A stretch of 64,000 bases of DNA from Alphaproteobacteria bacterium (GTDB taxonomy: Bacteria > Pseudomonadota > Alphaproteobacteria > ATCC43930 > CGMCC-115725), in the NCBI GenBank assembly GCA_030041335.1, contig JASHOB010000257.1, positions 1-64,000 on the forward strand. Reading direction: 5' to 3'. Under the pieces are notes generated by a model. It ran no database searches and was not told where the DNA came from. It worked only from the letters and a program-made list of their open reading frames with translations. This document shows positions 36,300 through 45,571 of the stretch, in pieces. The translations under genes and the position numbers were made by a program. The stretch's first letter is position 1. Each line of letters begins with the position of its first letter.

Positions 36300-37421
36300 C
36301 TACTCCACCGGCACCATGACCCCATTCTTCAGCACGCCCATCGCCACCGCGCGATAATCGTTGCCGGTGTGGTTCTGCGGTGTGTAGGTAACGGGACCAT
36401 TGATGCACGGAAGATCCTTGAGCTTTTCCAACGCGTCTCGCAGACCTTGCCGCGAACCGTCGGAGTTTTTGACGGCAGCCTCCATGATCAGGCCAATATC
36501 GTAGCCGAACACGTTGAAATAGACTGGCGTGTGGCCGAGCGCCCGCTGCAGCGTCGCGTAGTATTCGGCTGCAGGACCAGTGGTAACGGCAAACGTGCCA
36601 CGCTGAGTCGGCGACAGCAGCCCGTCGGCATTCCTGGCACCCCCGATCGCCTGGAAGAACGCCGCGCCGACCCCGGCCGCCGTGACTGCGAGCGGCGCCG
36701 TGACGCCGAGCTGCTTATAAGTCTTAAATGATAGGATCGCAGCACGACCCGAGGCGCTCGAATAGATGATATCGGGATCAGCCGCTTTAATGCGCGCCCA
36801 CTGCGCGGTGAAATTGGTGTCATCGATCGAGAAGCTCTCCTCAGCCGCCATGTCGTACCCATACTTCTGGGCATAGCCGTCGAGCACCTTATGATCGTTC
36901 TGGCCGTACGCATCGGTGCCGTAGATATGCGCCACGCGTTTGAAGCCCTTCTTTTTAATGTATTCGGCCAGCACCCGTAGGCTGTCGGCGGCGCTCGGCG
37001 CCACTTTGAACATCCACGGATTGGCGGGAATACCCAAGGCGTCGATCCCGCCCCCGGTGATGATCGGTACTTTGTATTCTGAGGCAAACGACTTAGCCGC
37101 CAGCGCCGAGGTGCTGTTTGTGTTCATGACGATGAGCTGGATCGCGGGTTCGCTTGCGAGCTTGCGGAAAGCGTTGGCTGAATTGACCGGATTGGTCTCA
37201 TCGTCGAGGATCTCGAGTACGAGTTTTTTGCCCGGGAGGCCGCGCGTCTTTTCCCAGGCGTAGAAGCCGTCGAAGGTGTCTTTCGTTGGAGACGCAAAGG
37301 GGCCCGTCACGGAGGCGACGACGCCTACATGAAACTCTTGTTGGGCGGCGCTATGAAATGCGGCGGTGACTGTCAGCGCCATTGCAACGAGTGCTTGTTC
37401 TATTAGGTTCCGAACTTTCAT
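36300..37421 (-). CDS. ABC transporter substrate-binding protein, LivK/HAAT class
   Basis: The protein has 373 residues. A Sec signal (about residues 1-27, ending AAFHSAAQ) leads into a type I periplasmic binding protein with GVVASVTGPFASPTKDT. Relatives bind branched-chain amino acids, amides, urea or aromatic acids; the ligand here is not predictable. The hydantoinase genes upstream suggest a ligand related to hydantoins or their ring-opened forms. Confidence 0.92.
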   Translation of the reverse strand: MKVRNLIEQALVAMALTVTAAFHSAAQQEFHVGVVASVTGPFASPTKDTFDGFYAWEKTRGLPGKKLVLEILDDETNPVNSANAFRKLASEPAIQLIVMNTNSTSALAAKSFASEYKVPIITGGGIDALGIPANPWMFKVAPSAADSLRVLAEYIKKKGFKRVAHIYGTDAYGQNDHKVLDGYAQKYGYDMAAEESFSIDDTNFTAQWARIKAADPDIIYSSASGRAAILSFKTYKQLGVTAPLAVTAAGVGAAFFQAIGGARNADGLLSPTQRGTFAVTTGPAAEYYATLQRALGHTPVYFNVFGYDIGLIMEAAVKNSDGSRQGLRDALEKLKDLPCINGPVTYTPQNHTGNDYRAVAMGVLKNGVMVPVE

Positions 37422-37759
37422 CTTGTTCAGCCTCCACGTTTTTGCCGCTCCGTAACCCGATTAGACGCGGCGTTGCCGACGCCACGATACCTGATCGACC
37501 TCCCCGCATTGATTCCAAATGGTTATCTGTACACGAGACCGACCTGACAAGAATGGAAAGAAGAGATGGTGACATCGCCGAAGCTCTCGTCGGCCATCGG
37601 TAAAACCGGTTTTGACCGTGGTGGGGGTCCAGGAAAGGCAAGTTGTTGCCGTAATCGGGATCGCACCCCAACTTCGTCGTCGCCCTGAACCATTCAGAAA
37701 AAAGTGGTCCACCGCCGTCGTTCGGGGTTGCCATATGATCCACGCAGCGACTGACGGGC
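37422..37759. other. Gap between hyuB and the transporter genes
   Basis: No gene is supported. The 338 bases may hold a second promoter for the transporter genes. Confidence 0.4.
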
Positions 37760-39532
37760 TCAAGCGGTTGACCGACGCGGCGTCGCGCCGATGCGCCGCA
37801 TCTTGCGCAAGCGCTCTGTCGCGGCGTAATCAACCCCGCCTTCGTTGTCGAGGACGACCCCGTAAAGCTTGTACGCCGCTTCAGGGCTTACATAACCTTG
37901 CGCGACGTCGTCCCTGACACACTCGGGCTCCCGCTCGATCGGCGAGCCGAATCCGCCGCCCCCGCCAGAAAACACAGTCCACGCGTCGTGGGGCTTGAGC
38001 CGCCGCGTCAGCACCTTCGCATTGGGAAGATCGTCGATCTCGGTGCCGTCGAGGCGGAGGGTCACCTTATTGCCGGCGCCGGCGTCGCCGCCTGCGAGGC
38101 CCCAAGGCGGGCAATGGACGCGATCGATCTGCATATTGATGGTCATCGGCACCAGGGCCTGAATTGTCTTTTCGATGCCGAGTCCGCCACGACGACGGCC
38201 GGCGCCGCCCGAGTCCTGCCGCAGCGCATGCCGCTCGACCAGTACCGGGAATTTCGCTTCGCCCTGCTCGACCGGGCTGTTATGGGTATCGCCATCATTG
38301 AGACAAACCGTCGCGCTCACTCCGTCCTCGGTCAGCTTGGCGCCCCAGCCGCCCCCGGTCGGCCCGAAGCCACCGAGGAAAAATCGCCCGTCACTGGGCG
38401 ATATGCCATGGAACATGGCAACCACAAGATCGGCATGATGTCCGGCAATGGCGCGTTCCGGCACTGCCGGTTCAAGCGCCTTGAAAATCGTGTCGATGAT
38501 CGTCATTGGAAATGCCATCCACCAGCGCATTGCCGCAGGCTTCACCGCGCTGACGATGGTGCCGGGAGCCAGCACTACCTTGAGGGTGCGAAAACTGCCC
38601 TCGTTTATCGGGTAATCGGTCGGCGAAGTGATGCACTTATAGGCTACCTGTGCACAGGCATAACCGGTCGTGACCCCGGCGTTAAAGAATCCCCTTACCT
38701 GCCGGCTAACCTGCGATAAATCGATGGTCATTTGATCGCCTTCGACGATCACCTTGACACGGATTGGCACCGGCTTTCCGATCTCGACGCCGTCGTCGTC
38801 CATGAAAGATTCTGCCTGATAGACGCCATCCGGGATGCTCTGTGTATGGGCACGTGCCATGGCTTCTGACTGATCCATGATGGTTTGGATCGCGTCTAAG
38901 ACCGGCATGCGACCGTAGCGGTCGAGCAATTCGAGGAAGCGGCGCTCCCCGGTTTTTACCGCCGTGACCTGCGCCCGCAGATCCCCCATCGCGCGTTCCG
39001 GAATGCGCACATTCATGCGGATTATTTCGACCAAATCCTCATTCACCACGCCGGCGCGCTGGTATTTGACGATAGGCAGCTGCAGCCCTTCGGAAAAAAT
39101 ATCGGTGGTGATGCCATCAAGTGTGCCACCGACGTCGGTCCAATGCGCCATGCAGCAAGTGAAAGCGCTCAGCACACCGCGGTGGAACACCGGCATCGCG
39201 AAGGTGAAATGGTTGAGGTGGCTGCCCGTGAGATAAGCATCATTGGTAACAAGGATGTCGCCGGGTGCGATGCCGTTGGGTCCGAAGTGCTTCAGCATCG
39301 CCTTCACGGTCTCCGCCATGCCGCGAATGAAGGTCGGAAGGCCGAGACCAATCGATACGGTCTCGCCGCGAGCGGTGAAAAGACCCACGGTGAAGTCGAG
39401 CGCCTCGTAGATCACCATATTGTAAGCGGTGCGCATCAGATTGGTCTTCATCTCTTCGGTCACTGCGAGAACACCGTTGCGAATAATCGCAGTGAGGACC
39501 GCGTCGGCGCGGCGGGACGGCTTCTGCTTCAT
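37760..39532 (-). CDS. hyuB: HyuB-like subunit (N-methylhydantoinase B/acetophenone carboxylase family)
   Basis: The protein has 590 residues and belongs to the hydantoinase B/oxoprolinase family. HyuB pairs with HyuA to hydrolyse cyclic amides with ATP, or to carboxylate substrates such as acetophenone or acetone. Family stretches include the start AVLTAIIRNGVLAVTEEM, DILVTNDAYLTGSHLNHFTF and TGGGWGAKLTEDGVSATVCL. Its start overlaps the HyuA stop by 4 bases, so the subunits are made together. Whether the reaction is hydrolysis or carboxylation cannot be told. Confidence 0.92.
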   Translation of the reverse strand: MKQKPSRRADAVLTAIIRNGVLAVTEEMKTNLMRTAYNMVIYEALDFTVGLFTARGETVSIGLGLPTFIRGMAETVKAMLKHFGPNGIAPGDILVTNDAYLTGSHLNHFTFAMPVFHRGVLSAFTCCMAHWTDVGGTLDGITTDIFSEGLQLPIVKYQRAGVVNEDLVEIIRMNVRIPERAMGDLRAQVTAVKTGERRFLELLDRYGRMPVLDAIQTIMDQSEAMARAHTQSIPDGVYQAESFMDDDGVEIGKPVPIRVKVIVEGDQMTIDLSQVSRQVRGFFNAGVTTGYACAQVAYKCITSPTDYPINEGSFRTLKVVLAPGTIVSAVKPAAMRWWMAFPMTIIDTIFKALEPAVPERAIAGHHADLVVAMFHGISPSDGRFFLGGFGPTGGGWGAKLTEDGVSATVCLNDGDTHNSPVEQGEAKFPVLVERHALRQDSGGAGRRRGGLGIEKTIQALVPMTINMQIDRVHCPPWGLAGGDAGAGNKVTLRLDGTEIDDLPNAKVLTRRLKPHDAWTVFSGGGGGFGSPIEREPECVRDDVAQGYVSPEAAYKLYGVVLDNEGGVDYAATERLRKMRRIGATPRRSTA

Positions 39533-41634
39533 CGGGATCTTCCACCAATTTCAATGACGAGGTTGCCGAGCGCGTCGACTTCGACTCTGTCGCCCGGCGG
39601 TACCAGAGTTGTTGATGCATGCTCCTCGATCAGCGCCGGCCCGGGGATGCGGTTGCCCGACTTCAGAGCGGCGCGCGCATAGATCGGCGTTCTTTCAGCA
39701 CGACGATGTTCCGAAAAAAAGACTGGACGCGTACCGCGCCGCGCGTCGGAAACCGGCGCCCGACCGCCTGTCGCAACCTTTTCCGGTGTCGGCTTTTTCA
39801 ACACACCAGTCACCGTGGCGCGAAGGCTCACGATTTCGGCAGGTTCATTGGGGGCGTGCGTGCCGTACCGCAACTGATGGACGTCGTCGAACCGCGCCTT
39901 GATGCCGTCGCGATCCCGCCGCCGAAATAATTCCGGGGGGAGTTCTATCGTGACCGCGTGCTCTTGGCCCACATAACGCATGTCGGCCGCGCGCTCGACG
40001 CTAATCCGAGACGGCTTGATTTTGCTTTGGGCTAGTGCTGCCCGTCCCGCCTTGAACATGCCAGCATAGATGCGCTCGATTTCCGCGAACTCCGCGTCGG
40101 CAAGCCGCATCGGCCAAGTGCGAACAAAGTCATAGCGCAAGTCGGAAAACAACATGCCGAAGGCGCAAAAGTGGCCTGGAGCCCGGGGCACGATTACTCG
40201 CTCCATGCCGATCTCGTGCGCGATCGCCGCGGCGTGAAGCGGACCAGCGCCGCCATAGGCGATCATCGCGAACGCGGCTGCATCCAGCCCACGTTGTGTC
40301 GACACCGACTTCACTGCGTAAGACATCGACGTCGTCGCGATGCGCAGGATGCCGTCGGCCGCCGCACGCAGAGGCATGCCGAGCGGTTCGGCGATTTGGC
40401 GCACAATCGCGCGTTCCGCAGCGTCGACGTCGAGTGTCATCTCGCCGCCGAGGAAATTACCGGGATCAAGCCGCCCGAGCACAAGATTGGCATCGGTCAC
40501 GGTGGGTTGCTCGCCGCCACGGCCATAACAGGCTGGTCCGGGCTCGGCGCCAGCGCTTTTTGGACCGACCGAGAGTGCGCCGTTTTCAGCGAGCGACGCA
40601 ATGCTGCCGCCTCCCATACCAACCTCGAAGACATCGATCATCGGGATCTGGACGGGGAGTGCCTGGTTATAACCCCCGATCAAGGCCGTGCTGGTCGTGA
40701 GCACCTCGTTGCGATGAATCACGCCCGCCTTTGCCGTGGTCCCACCCATGTCAAACGCGATCGTGTCGTTGAGGCCCAACTCGCGGCACAGGGCTCGGGC
40801 CCCGACAACGCCCGCCGCCGGTCCCGATTCGAGCATCCGGACGCACTGGCTCTGCGCCTGTTGCGCTTCGTAAAGACCACCGGTTGACTGCACGATGAAG
40901 AATGAGCCGGCAAAACCTGACCGCTCCAGATGCCGATTAAGGCCTGCGACATAATCACGAACCGTCGGGCCAATGAAGGCGTTGGCCACGACAGTTGAGC
41001 AACGCTCGAATTCACGATACTCCTGGGACAGTTCATGAGATGCAGTCACGAATATGCCAGGCAGCCGGTCCGCGACAATTTCTTTGACCCGCCTTTCATG
41101 CACAATATTTCGATAGGAATGTAGCAGCAGAATTGCGACGGCTTCGACACCCATTGCCCGCAATTTATCGCAGATAGCCGCCACCCCCGTTTCATCAAGG
41201 GGCGTCCGGACGTCGCCGGATGCGGTTATGCGCTCGCGGACTTCAAAAATCATCGCGCGCGGAAGCAGCGGCACATGCTTCTTAAAATAAAGGTTGTACG
41301 AATCCGGTCGGTTTACCCGGCCGATCTCATAAATGTCGCGAAAACCCTGCGTAACGAGGAGGGCTGCCTTGGCGCCATTGCGCTCGAGAATCGCGTTGAT
41401 GGCGATTGTGGAGCCGTGGAGGAAGGTCTTAGCATACTGATAACGGGTACCCGCCTTGCCGACACCGTGCGCGACACCGTCGACGAGGTGTGACGGGGTC
41501 GACAGAGCCTTACCTAGCAGCATGCGTCCGGATTGCTCTTCAAAAGCGACAATGTCGGTAAAGGTGCCCCCGATATCGGCTGCGAGCCGTGTTCGGGGGT
41601 GATGCGGTCTTACCCGATTCTTTGACTGAGACAT
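39529..41634 (-). CDS. hyuA: HyuA-like subunit (N-methylhydantoinase A family)
   Basis: The protein has 701 residues. It has the ASKHA-type N-terminal signature RLAADIGGTFTDIVAF, the second phosphate-binding stretch IAFDMGGTTAKAGV (near residue 295) and the family's VTDANLVLGRLDPGNFLGGE. It is the ATP-using subunit of a hydantoinase/oxoprolinase-type complex. It is the first gene of a minus-strand run with hyuB and then a HAAT importer, so the run is a candidate uptake-and-conversion unit. Confidence 0.93.
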   Translation of the reverse strand: MSQSKNRVRPHHPRTRLAADIGGTFTDIVAFEEQSGRMLLGKALSTPSHLVDGVAHGVGKAGTRYQYAKTFLHGSTIAINAILERNGAKAALLVTQGFRDIYEIGRVNRPDSYNLYFKKHVPLLPRAMIFEVRERITASGDVRTPLDETGVAAICDKLRAMGVEAVAILLLHSYRNIVHERRVKEIVADRLPGIFVTASHELSQEYREFERCSTVVANAFIGPTVRDYVAGLNRHLERSGFAGSFFIVQSTGGLYEAQQAQSQCVRMLESGPAAGVVGARALCRELGLNDTIAFDMGGTTAKAGVIHRNEVLTTSTALIGGYNQALPVQIPMIDVFEVGMGGGSIASLAENGALSVGPKSAGAEPGPACYGRGGEQPTVTDANLVLGRLDPGNFLGGEMTLDVDAAERAIVRQIAEPLGMPLRAAADGILRIATTSMSYAVKSVSTQRGLDAAAFAMIAYGGAGPLHAAAIAHEIGMERVIVPRAPGHFCAFGMLFSDLRYDFVRTWPMRLADAEFAEIERIYAGMFKAGRAALAQSKIKPSRISVERAADMRYVGQEHAVTIELPPELFRRRDRDGIKARFDDVHQLRYGTHAPNEPAEIVSLRATVTGVLKKPTPEKVATGGRAPVSDARRGTRPVFFSEHRRAERTPIYARAALKSGNRIPGPALIEEHASTTLVPPGDRVEVDALGNLVIEIGGRSR

Positions 41635-41729
41635 TAAATCGGTCGCCTTTTTAGCAGCGGCTTCCCGTGAGAACGCGCCTCAGACAAGCATGTATCAAGG
41701 TGCGCAACGCTGATAACATCATCTGTGCC

Positions 41730-42095
41730 ATGGCAAATAGGTCGGGCAAACGAACTGGCCGCAATCGTCAGACGCTCGATCCGCGGCGGATCCTGAGCCA
41801 ATGGACGGTCCTGTCCCGCGCCCATATCCCGATCCACGGCGGTTGCTCGTGCGGTGGGGGCACCGGACACATTCACATCGGAGACTTTGAACACGACATC
41901 CTCGACTATCTTCAGAAGAAATATGACGGCGTGAGAGATGATGAAGCAATTGCGTTGTTGCGCGGTGCCCAGGGCCGCGTCGAGATGCTGCTCGAACGGA
42001 TCAGCGAACACCCTTCCTCACCGATAGCGCAATTGGTGCTCGCGGACATTGCGAAACTGGTCGAGTCCATTACGCGCGTTTACCCCCGGCTTTAA
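41730..42095 (+). CDS. Small Cys/His-containing protein of unknown function
   Basis: The ATG at 41730 gives 121 residues (MANRSGKRTGRNRQTLDPRR). The open frame begins 63 bases upstream. A basic N-terminal tail is followed by HIPIHGGCSCGGGTGHIHIG, a compact Gly/Cys/His cluster with possible metal or cofactor binding. A helical C-terminal half follows. The protein family is not recognised. It is transcribed opposite to hyuA and overlaps the end of the MFS gene by 4 bases. Confidence 0.55.
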   Translation: MANRSGKRTGRNRQTLDPRRILSQWTVLSRAHIPIHGGCSCGGGTGHIHIGDFEHDILDYLQKKYDGVRDDEAIALLRGAQGRVEMLLERISEHPSSPIAQLVLADIAKLVESITRVYPRL

Positions 42096-43444
42096 GGTGA
42101 AAGCTTCTCCAGAACCTGGCCTTTTGTTTCGACGCCGAAGAAGAGGTTCACCAACCCGCCGATCAACGCCACCAGCGCGAACATGGCAAAGACCCAACCG
42201 ATCGAGCCATGGGCTAGCACGAGGCCAACCAAAATCGGCCCGATGGCGGACGCGGCACGGAGCCACGCGCTCCCAACACTTACGCCCAGGGCACGAATCC
42301 GGGTCGGATACAGTTCCGCCGCGTAGACCAGGATGCTGATGTTGATAGTGCCAATAAAGACGAAGCTGGCGGTCGCAAGCCAAACCACCTGCATGGCGGA
42401 GCTTGCGCCCAAGGCCCACAAAATAATCAGAGGCACAGCCCCTCCGAAAAAAGCAAGATTATACCAGAACCGACGTCCGACCTTATCGATCAACATGGCG
42501 CAGGCGATTGTCCCACCCATCGCGACGATGCTGGTTATCAGGCCATAGCCGAGCGCGGTCGAGAGCGGCAGCGCGAAGACCGTGCGGTAAAGCGTCGGCA
42601 GCCAAGTGGTAAGACCGTAGCCAATTAGATAGGAACAAGACCAGTAGGTCCAAACCAGGAGCGAGCGCTTCAGATAGATGCCGCTGACCAATTCACCCCA
42701 CCGGCCGCCGCTTGACCGTGGAGCCAATTTCAAGCCTGTTTCCGGTTCAGGCAAGACAAGACCTTGCAGTATCGCGTCGCGCTCGATTGTTGCGATGATC
42801 TTGTCTGCTTCTGCAGTGCGGCCATGCTCAACCAACCACCGCGGCGATTCTGGCAACAGTCGACGAAGGAAAATAACCGGCACCGCCGGAATACCACCGA
42901 TAAAGAACAGTGCCCGCCAGCCGATCGCTGGCACTAAAAAATAGCCAAGGATCGCGACCAGCAATAAGCCGAGGGAGAATGACAGTTCATATAAGATGAA
43001 AAAACGGCCCCGGCGCTCGGCCTTGGCAAATTCGTTGATATAGGCAGCAGCGATGGGGACTTCACCACCGAGGCCAATGCCTTGCAGGAACCGGAAAATC
43101 GCCAGAGATGGCGCGTCCCAGGCGAGTGCACACCCGAACCCCATCACGCCGTAAATAGCAATCGTTAGGGTTGCGATGCGAAGTCTGCCGTACCGCTCGG
43201 CCAGCCAGCCAAAGACAAGGGCTCCAATTAGCTGGCCGGCAAAGCTCGCTGAAATCATCGGCCCGATTGCAAGGGGCGTCATGTGAAACACGCGAATAAG
43301 GACCGGCAGGGTATAAGCGATCGCCAGTACATTATAGCCGTCGAAGAACGTCGCCGTTCCCATGATTAGCCGAGCACGCACATGCCAACGAGTTATCGGC
43401 AGGCGTTCCAGACGCGCGACGACAGAATTGGCTTTTGATGTCAT
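42092..43444 (-). CDS. MFS transporter, aromatic-acid/sugar-type
   Basis: The protein has 450 residues with twelve membrane spans. The loop motif GWLAERYGRLR lies between helices 2 and 3, RFLQGIGLGGEVPIAAAY in helix 4, and a second loop motif-like stretch (LPESPRWLVEHGRTAEA) precedes the central loop. The pattern is of the AAHS/sugar porter type that takes up carboxylated aromatic or other organic acids with protons. It may belong to the hydantoinase locus, but the intervening plus-strand gene means it has its own promoter. Confidence 0.88.
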   Translation of the reverse strand: MTSKANSVVARLERLPITRWHVRARLIMGTATFFDGYNVLAIAYTLPVLIRVFHMTPLAIGPMISASFAGQLIGALVFGWLAERYGRLRIATLTIAIYGVMGFGCALAWDAPSLAIFRFLQGIGLGGEVPIAAAYINEFAKAERRGRFFILYELSFSLGLLLVAILGYFLVPAIGWRALFFIGGIPAVPVIFLRRLLPESPRWLVEHGRTAEADKIIATIERDAILQGLVLPEPETGLKLAPRSSGGRWGELVSGIYLKRSLLVWTYWSCSYLIGYGLTTWLPTLYRTVFALPLSTALGYGLITSIVAMGGTIACAMLIDKVGRRFWYNLAFFGGAVPLIILWALGASSAMQVVWLATASFVFIGTINISILVYAAELYPTRIRALGVSVGSAWLRAASAIGPILVGLVLAHGSIGWVFAMFALVALIGGLVNLFFGVETKGQVLEKLSP

Positions 43445-44031
43445 TAACCCCCTCCCGAGTACGCGTCGGCCGCCAAGCCGTATCAGCCCAGGCCATTTTT
43501 TGCCGCTGCTGATGCCGGCGAAAGCGCCGATCTTGTCGTGGCACGCTTACCAGTGCGGAAAGACCTTCCCCGCAGAGCTTCTCGACGCCGCCTTGCTGTT
43601 ATGGCTGCGCGTCCCGACGATGTCGATAGGTCAGCCGGCCGTTTCGCAGAGGTCGAGCCCGGCCCAATCTTCACAACAACGATCGCCGGCCATAATTGAT
43701 CGCGTTTCCAACGCCATCGAAGCCGGCCCAGTGAGTCCCGCTATTTGCGCCTAACGACGCTGTCGCGGATTGAGGGTAAGGAAATCGATGGAAGTCGATG
43801 GTGCTTCGAGCGTCCACAACGATGCTCGGTCTGCAGTGGCTGCGGGAACGAGATTAGTGTGCTAGTTCTGATCCGCGGTCCGCTCGGCCATTTCCCAAGC
43901 CGCACGTTCCGGGTCCCGAAGGATGATCCACTTCATTAATTGAGCAAACTGCAGCTCCAGATAGCATCAGCATGACGGCGACAACCCTGTCATCAAAGCC
44001 CCCGGGACTAAAGAAGAAGGGGAAAACAACG
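43445..44031. other. Intergenic region
   Basis: Divergent region between the MFS gene and the DUF1801 gene. No frame is supported, apart from an in-frame ATG at 43972 that could extend the DUF1801 protein by 20 residues. Confidence 0.4.
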
Positions 44032-44442
44032 ATGAAGAAGAGCGAGGCGCCGAAAAGCAAGTCTCCTTCGCAGCTTATTGACGAGAAAATTAAGGAGCTA
44101 GGCGACTGGCGGGGCAAGACGCTCAGCCGCCTCCGTACCTTGGTCAAGGAAGCCGACCCCGAGATCGTCGAGGAGTCGAAGTGGGGAGGAGTTCCGGTGT
44201 GGTCGCACGACGGATTGATCTGCACGGGTGAGACCTACAAGAACGTCGTCAAGATCACCTTCGCCAAGGGGGCGGCTCTCAAGGATCCCTCGCGGCTTTT
44301 CAACTCCAGTCTTGACGGGAACACGAGGCGTGCCATTGACCTCCGCAAGGGCGAGCCGATAGACGAGGAGGCATTGAAGACGCTGATTCGCGCCGCGGTG
44401 ACCCTGAACGGTCGAAAACGCAAAGCTAATCCAGGAGATTAG
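44032..44442 (+). CDS. DUF1801 domain protein
   Basis: The ATG at 44032 gives 136 residues and best matches the family's length; an ATG at 43972 would add 20. The protein has the DUF1801 features: LIDEKIKELGDWRGKTLSRL, VEESKWGGVPVWSHDGLICT and LFNSSLDGNTRRAID near the end. Members are small cytosolic proteins, some reported as iron or DNA-associated, most without known role. It is monocistronic and lies about 220 bases before the aldolase gene. Confidence 0.85.
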   Translation: MKKSEAPKSKSPSQLIDEKIKELGDWRGKTLSRLRTLVKEADPEIVEESKWGGVPVWSHDGLICTGETYKNVVKITFAKGAALKDPSRLFNSSLDGNTRRAIDLRKGEPIDEEALKTLIRAAVTLNGRKRKANPGD

Positions 44443-44662
44443 ACATTTTCGCTAGGGTGGTACAGGCGGTCAGGGTCTTCGTTGGCGCCGAGACAATGAA
44501 CTTTAGAGGTGAACCCGCCTGCGACCGGCCAAGGAGCCTTCTTTAAATCTCCGATGAAGAGTATGAGCCGGTATTATATTATTCGGGTACAAGGCCGCCG
44601 ACGCGAGGCGCAGCAAATTGACGCCGACTTCTGCCTCATCATGCTAAGTGGGGACGACAACC

Positions 44663-45559
44663 ATGGTTAACGACACGATGGCCGCACAGGTTTCCGGTAA
44701 GGATGGTTTTATCGCAGCGCTTGACCAAAGCGGTGGCTCGACACCCGGCGCGTTGCGTCGTTATGGGATCCCAGACAGCGCATACAGCTCCGAAACGGAA
44801 ATGTTCGCGCTGATGCACGCGATGCGCAGCCGTATTATGACGGCTCCAGCTTTCACCGGGACCAGAATAATCGCCACTATTTTGTTCGAACAGACGATGG
44901 ATCGAGAGGTTCAGGGGAAGTCTGTGCCAGCATTCCTTTGGGAAGATCGTAAAGTGGTTCCCTTCGTAAAGGTCGATAAAGGGCTCGAGACGGAGCGCGA
45001 AGGCGTCCGGCTAATGGCACCGATCCCTTCGCTTGATACCCTGCTCGATCGAGCCGTCCGGTTGGGGGTATTCGGCACCAAGATGCGATCGGTAATCAAT
45101 CTGCCCTCAAAGGAGGGAATTGCCGCCATCGTGACGCAACAGTTCGAATTGGCAGCACGGATAGCACGCCACGGTCTGATGCCGATCGTCGAGCCAGAAG
45201 TTCTCGTGAATAGTCCCGACAAGAAAGGCGCCGAAACTATTCTATTGGCGGAGCTGAAACGCCAGCTCGACGAGTTACCTGTCGGTCAACAGGTTATGCT
45301 GAAGCTCACGATACCCGATGTGCCCGATTATTATTTGGAGCTTATCAATCATCCTCACGCTGCAAGGGTCGTTGCCCTATCCGGAGGTTACACGCGAGCT
45401 GACGCCTGCAACCGCCTCGCCCTCAATCACGGCATGATCGCCAGCTTCTCGCGGGCATTGATTGAGGACCTTACCCACTCGATGAGCGATGCGCAGTTCA
45501 ACACGACTCTTGCCGAATCAATCGAGCAAATCTATCGGGCTTCGACGGTGAAGGTTTGA
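44663..45559 (+). CDS. Fructose-bisphosphate aldolase, class I
   Basis: The ATG at 44663 gives 298 residues; an in-frame GTG at 44648 adds five. GGGGA lies 8 bases upstream of the ATG. Motifs include the N-terminal AALDQSGGSTPGALRRYG, the acid-base region FLWEDRKVVPFVKVDKGL and a Schiff-base Lys region (VMLKLTIPDVPDYY). It cleaves fructose 1,6-bisphosphate to the two triose phosphates. It is transcribed toward pgi, whose gene ends 13 bases away on the opposite strand. Confidence 0.93.
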   Translation: MVNDTMAAQVSGKDGFIAALDQSGGSTPGALRRYGIPDSAYSSETEMFALMHAMRSRIMTAPAFTGTRIIATILFEQTMDREVQGKSVPAFLWEDRKVVPFVKVDKGLETEREGVRLMAPIPSLDTLLDRAVRLGVFGTKMRSVINLPSKEGIAAIVTQQFELAARIARHGLMPIVEPEVLVNSPDKKGAETILLAELKRQLDELPVGQQVMLKLTIPDVPDYYLELINHPHAARVVALSGGYTRADACNRLALNHGMIASFSRALIEDLTHSMSDAQFNTTLAESIEQIYRASTVKV

Positions 45560-45571
45560 TAACCGGGGTAA

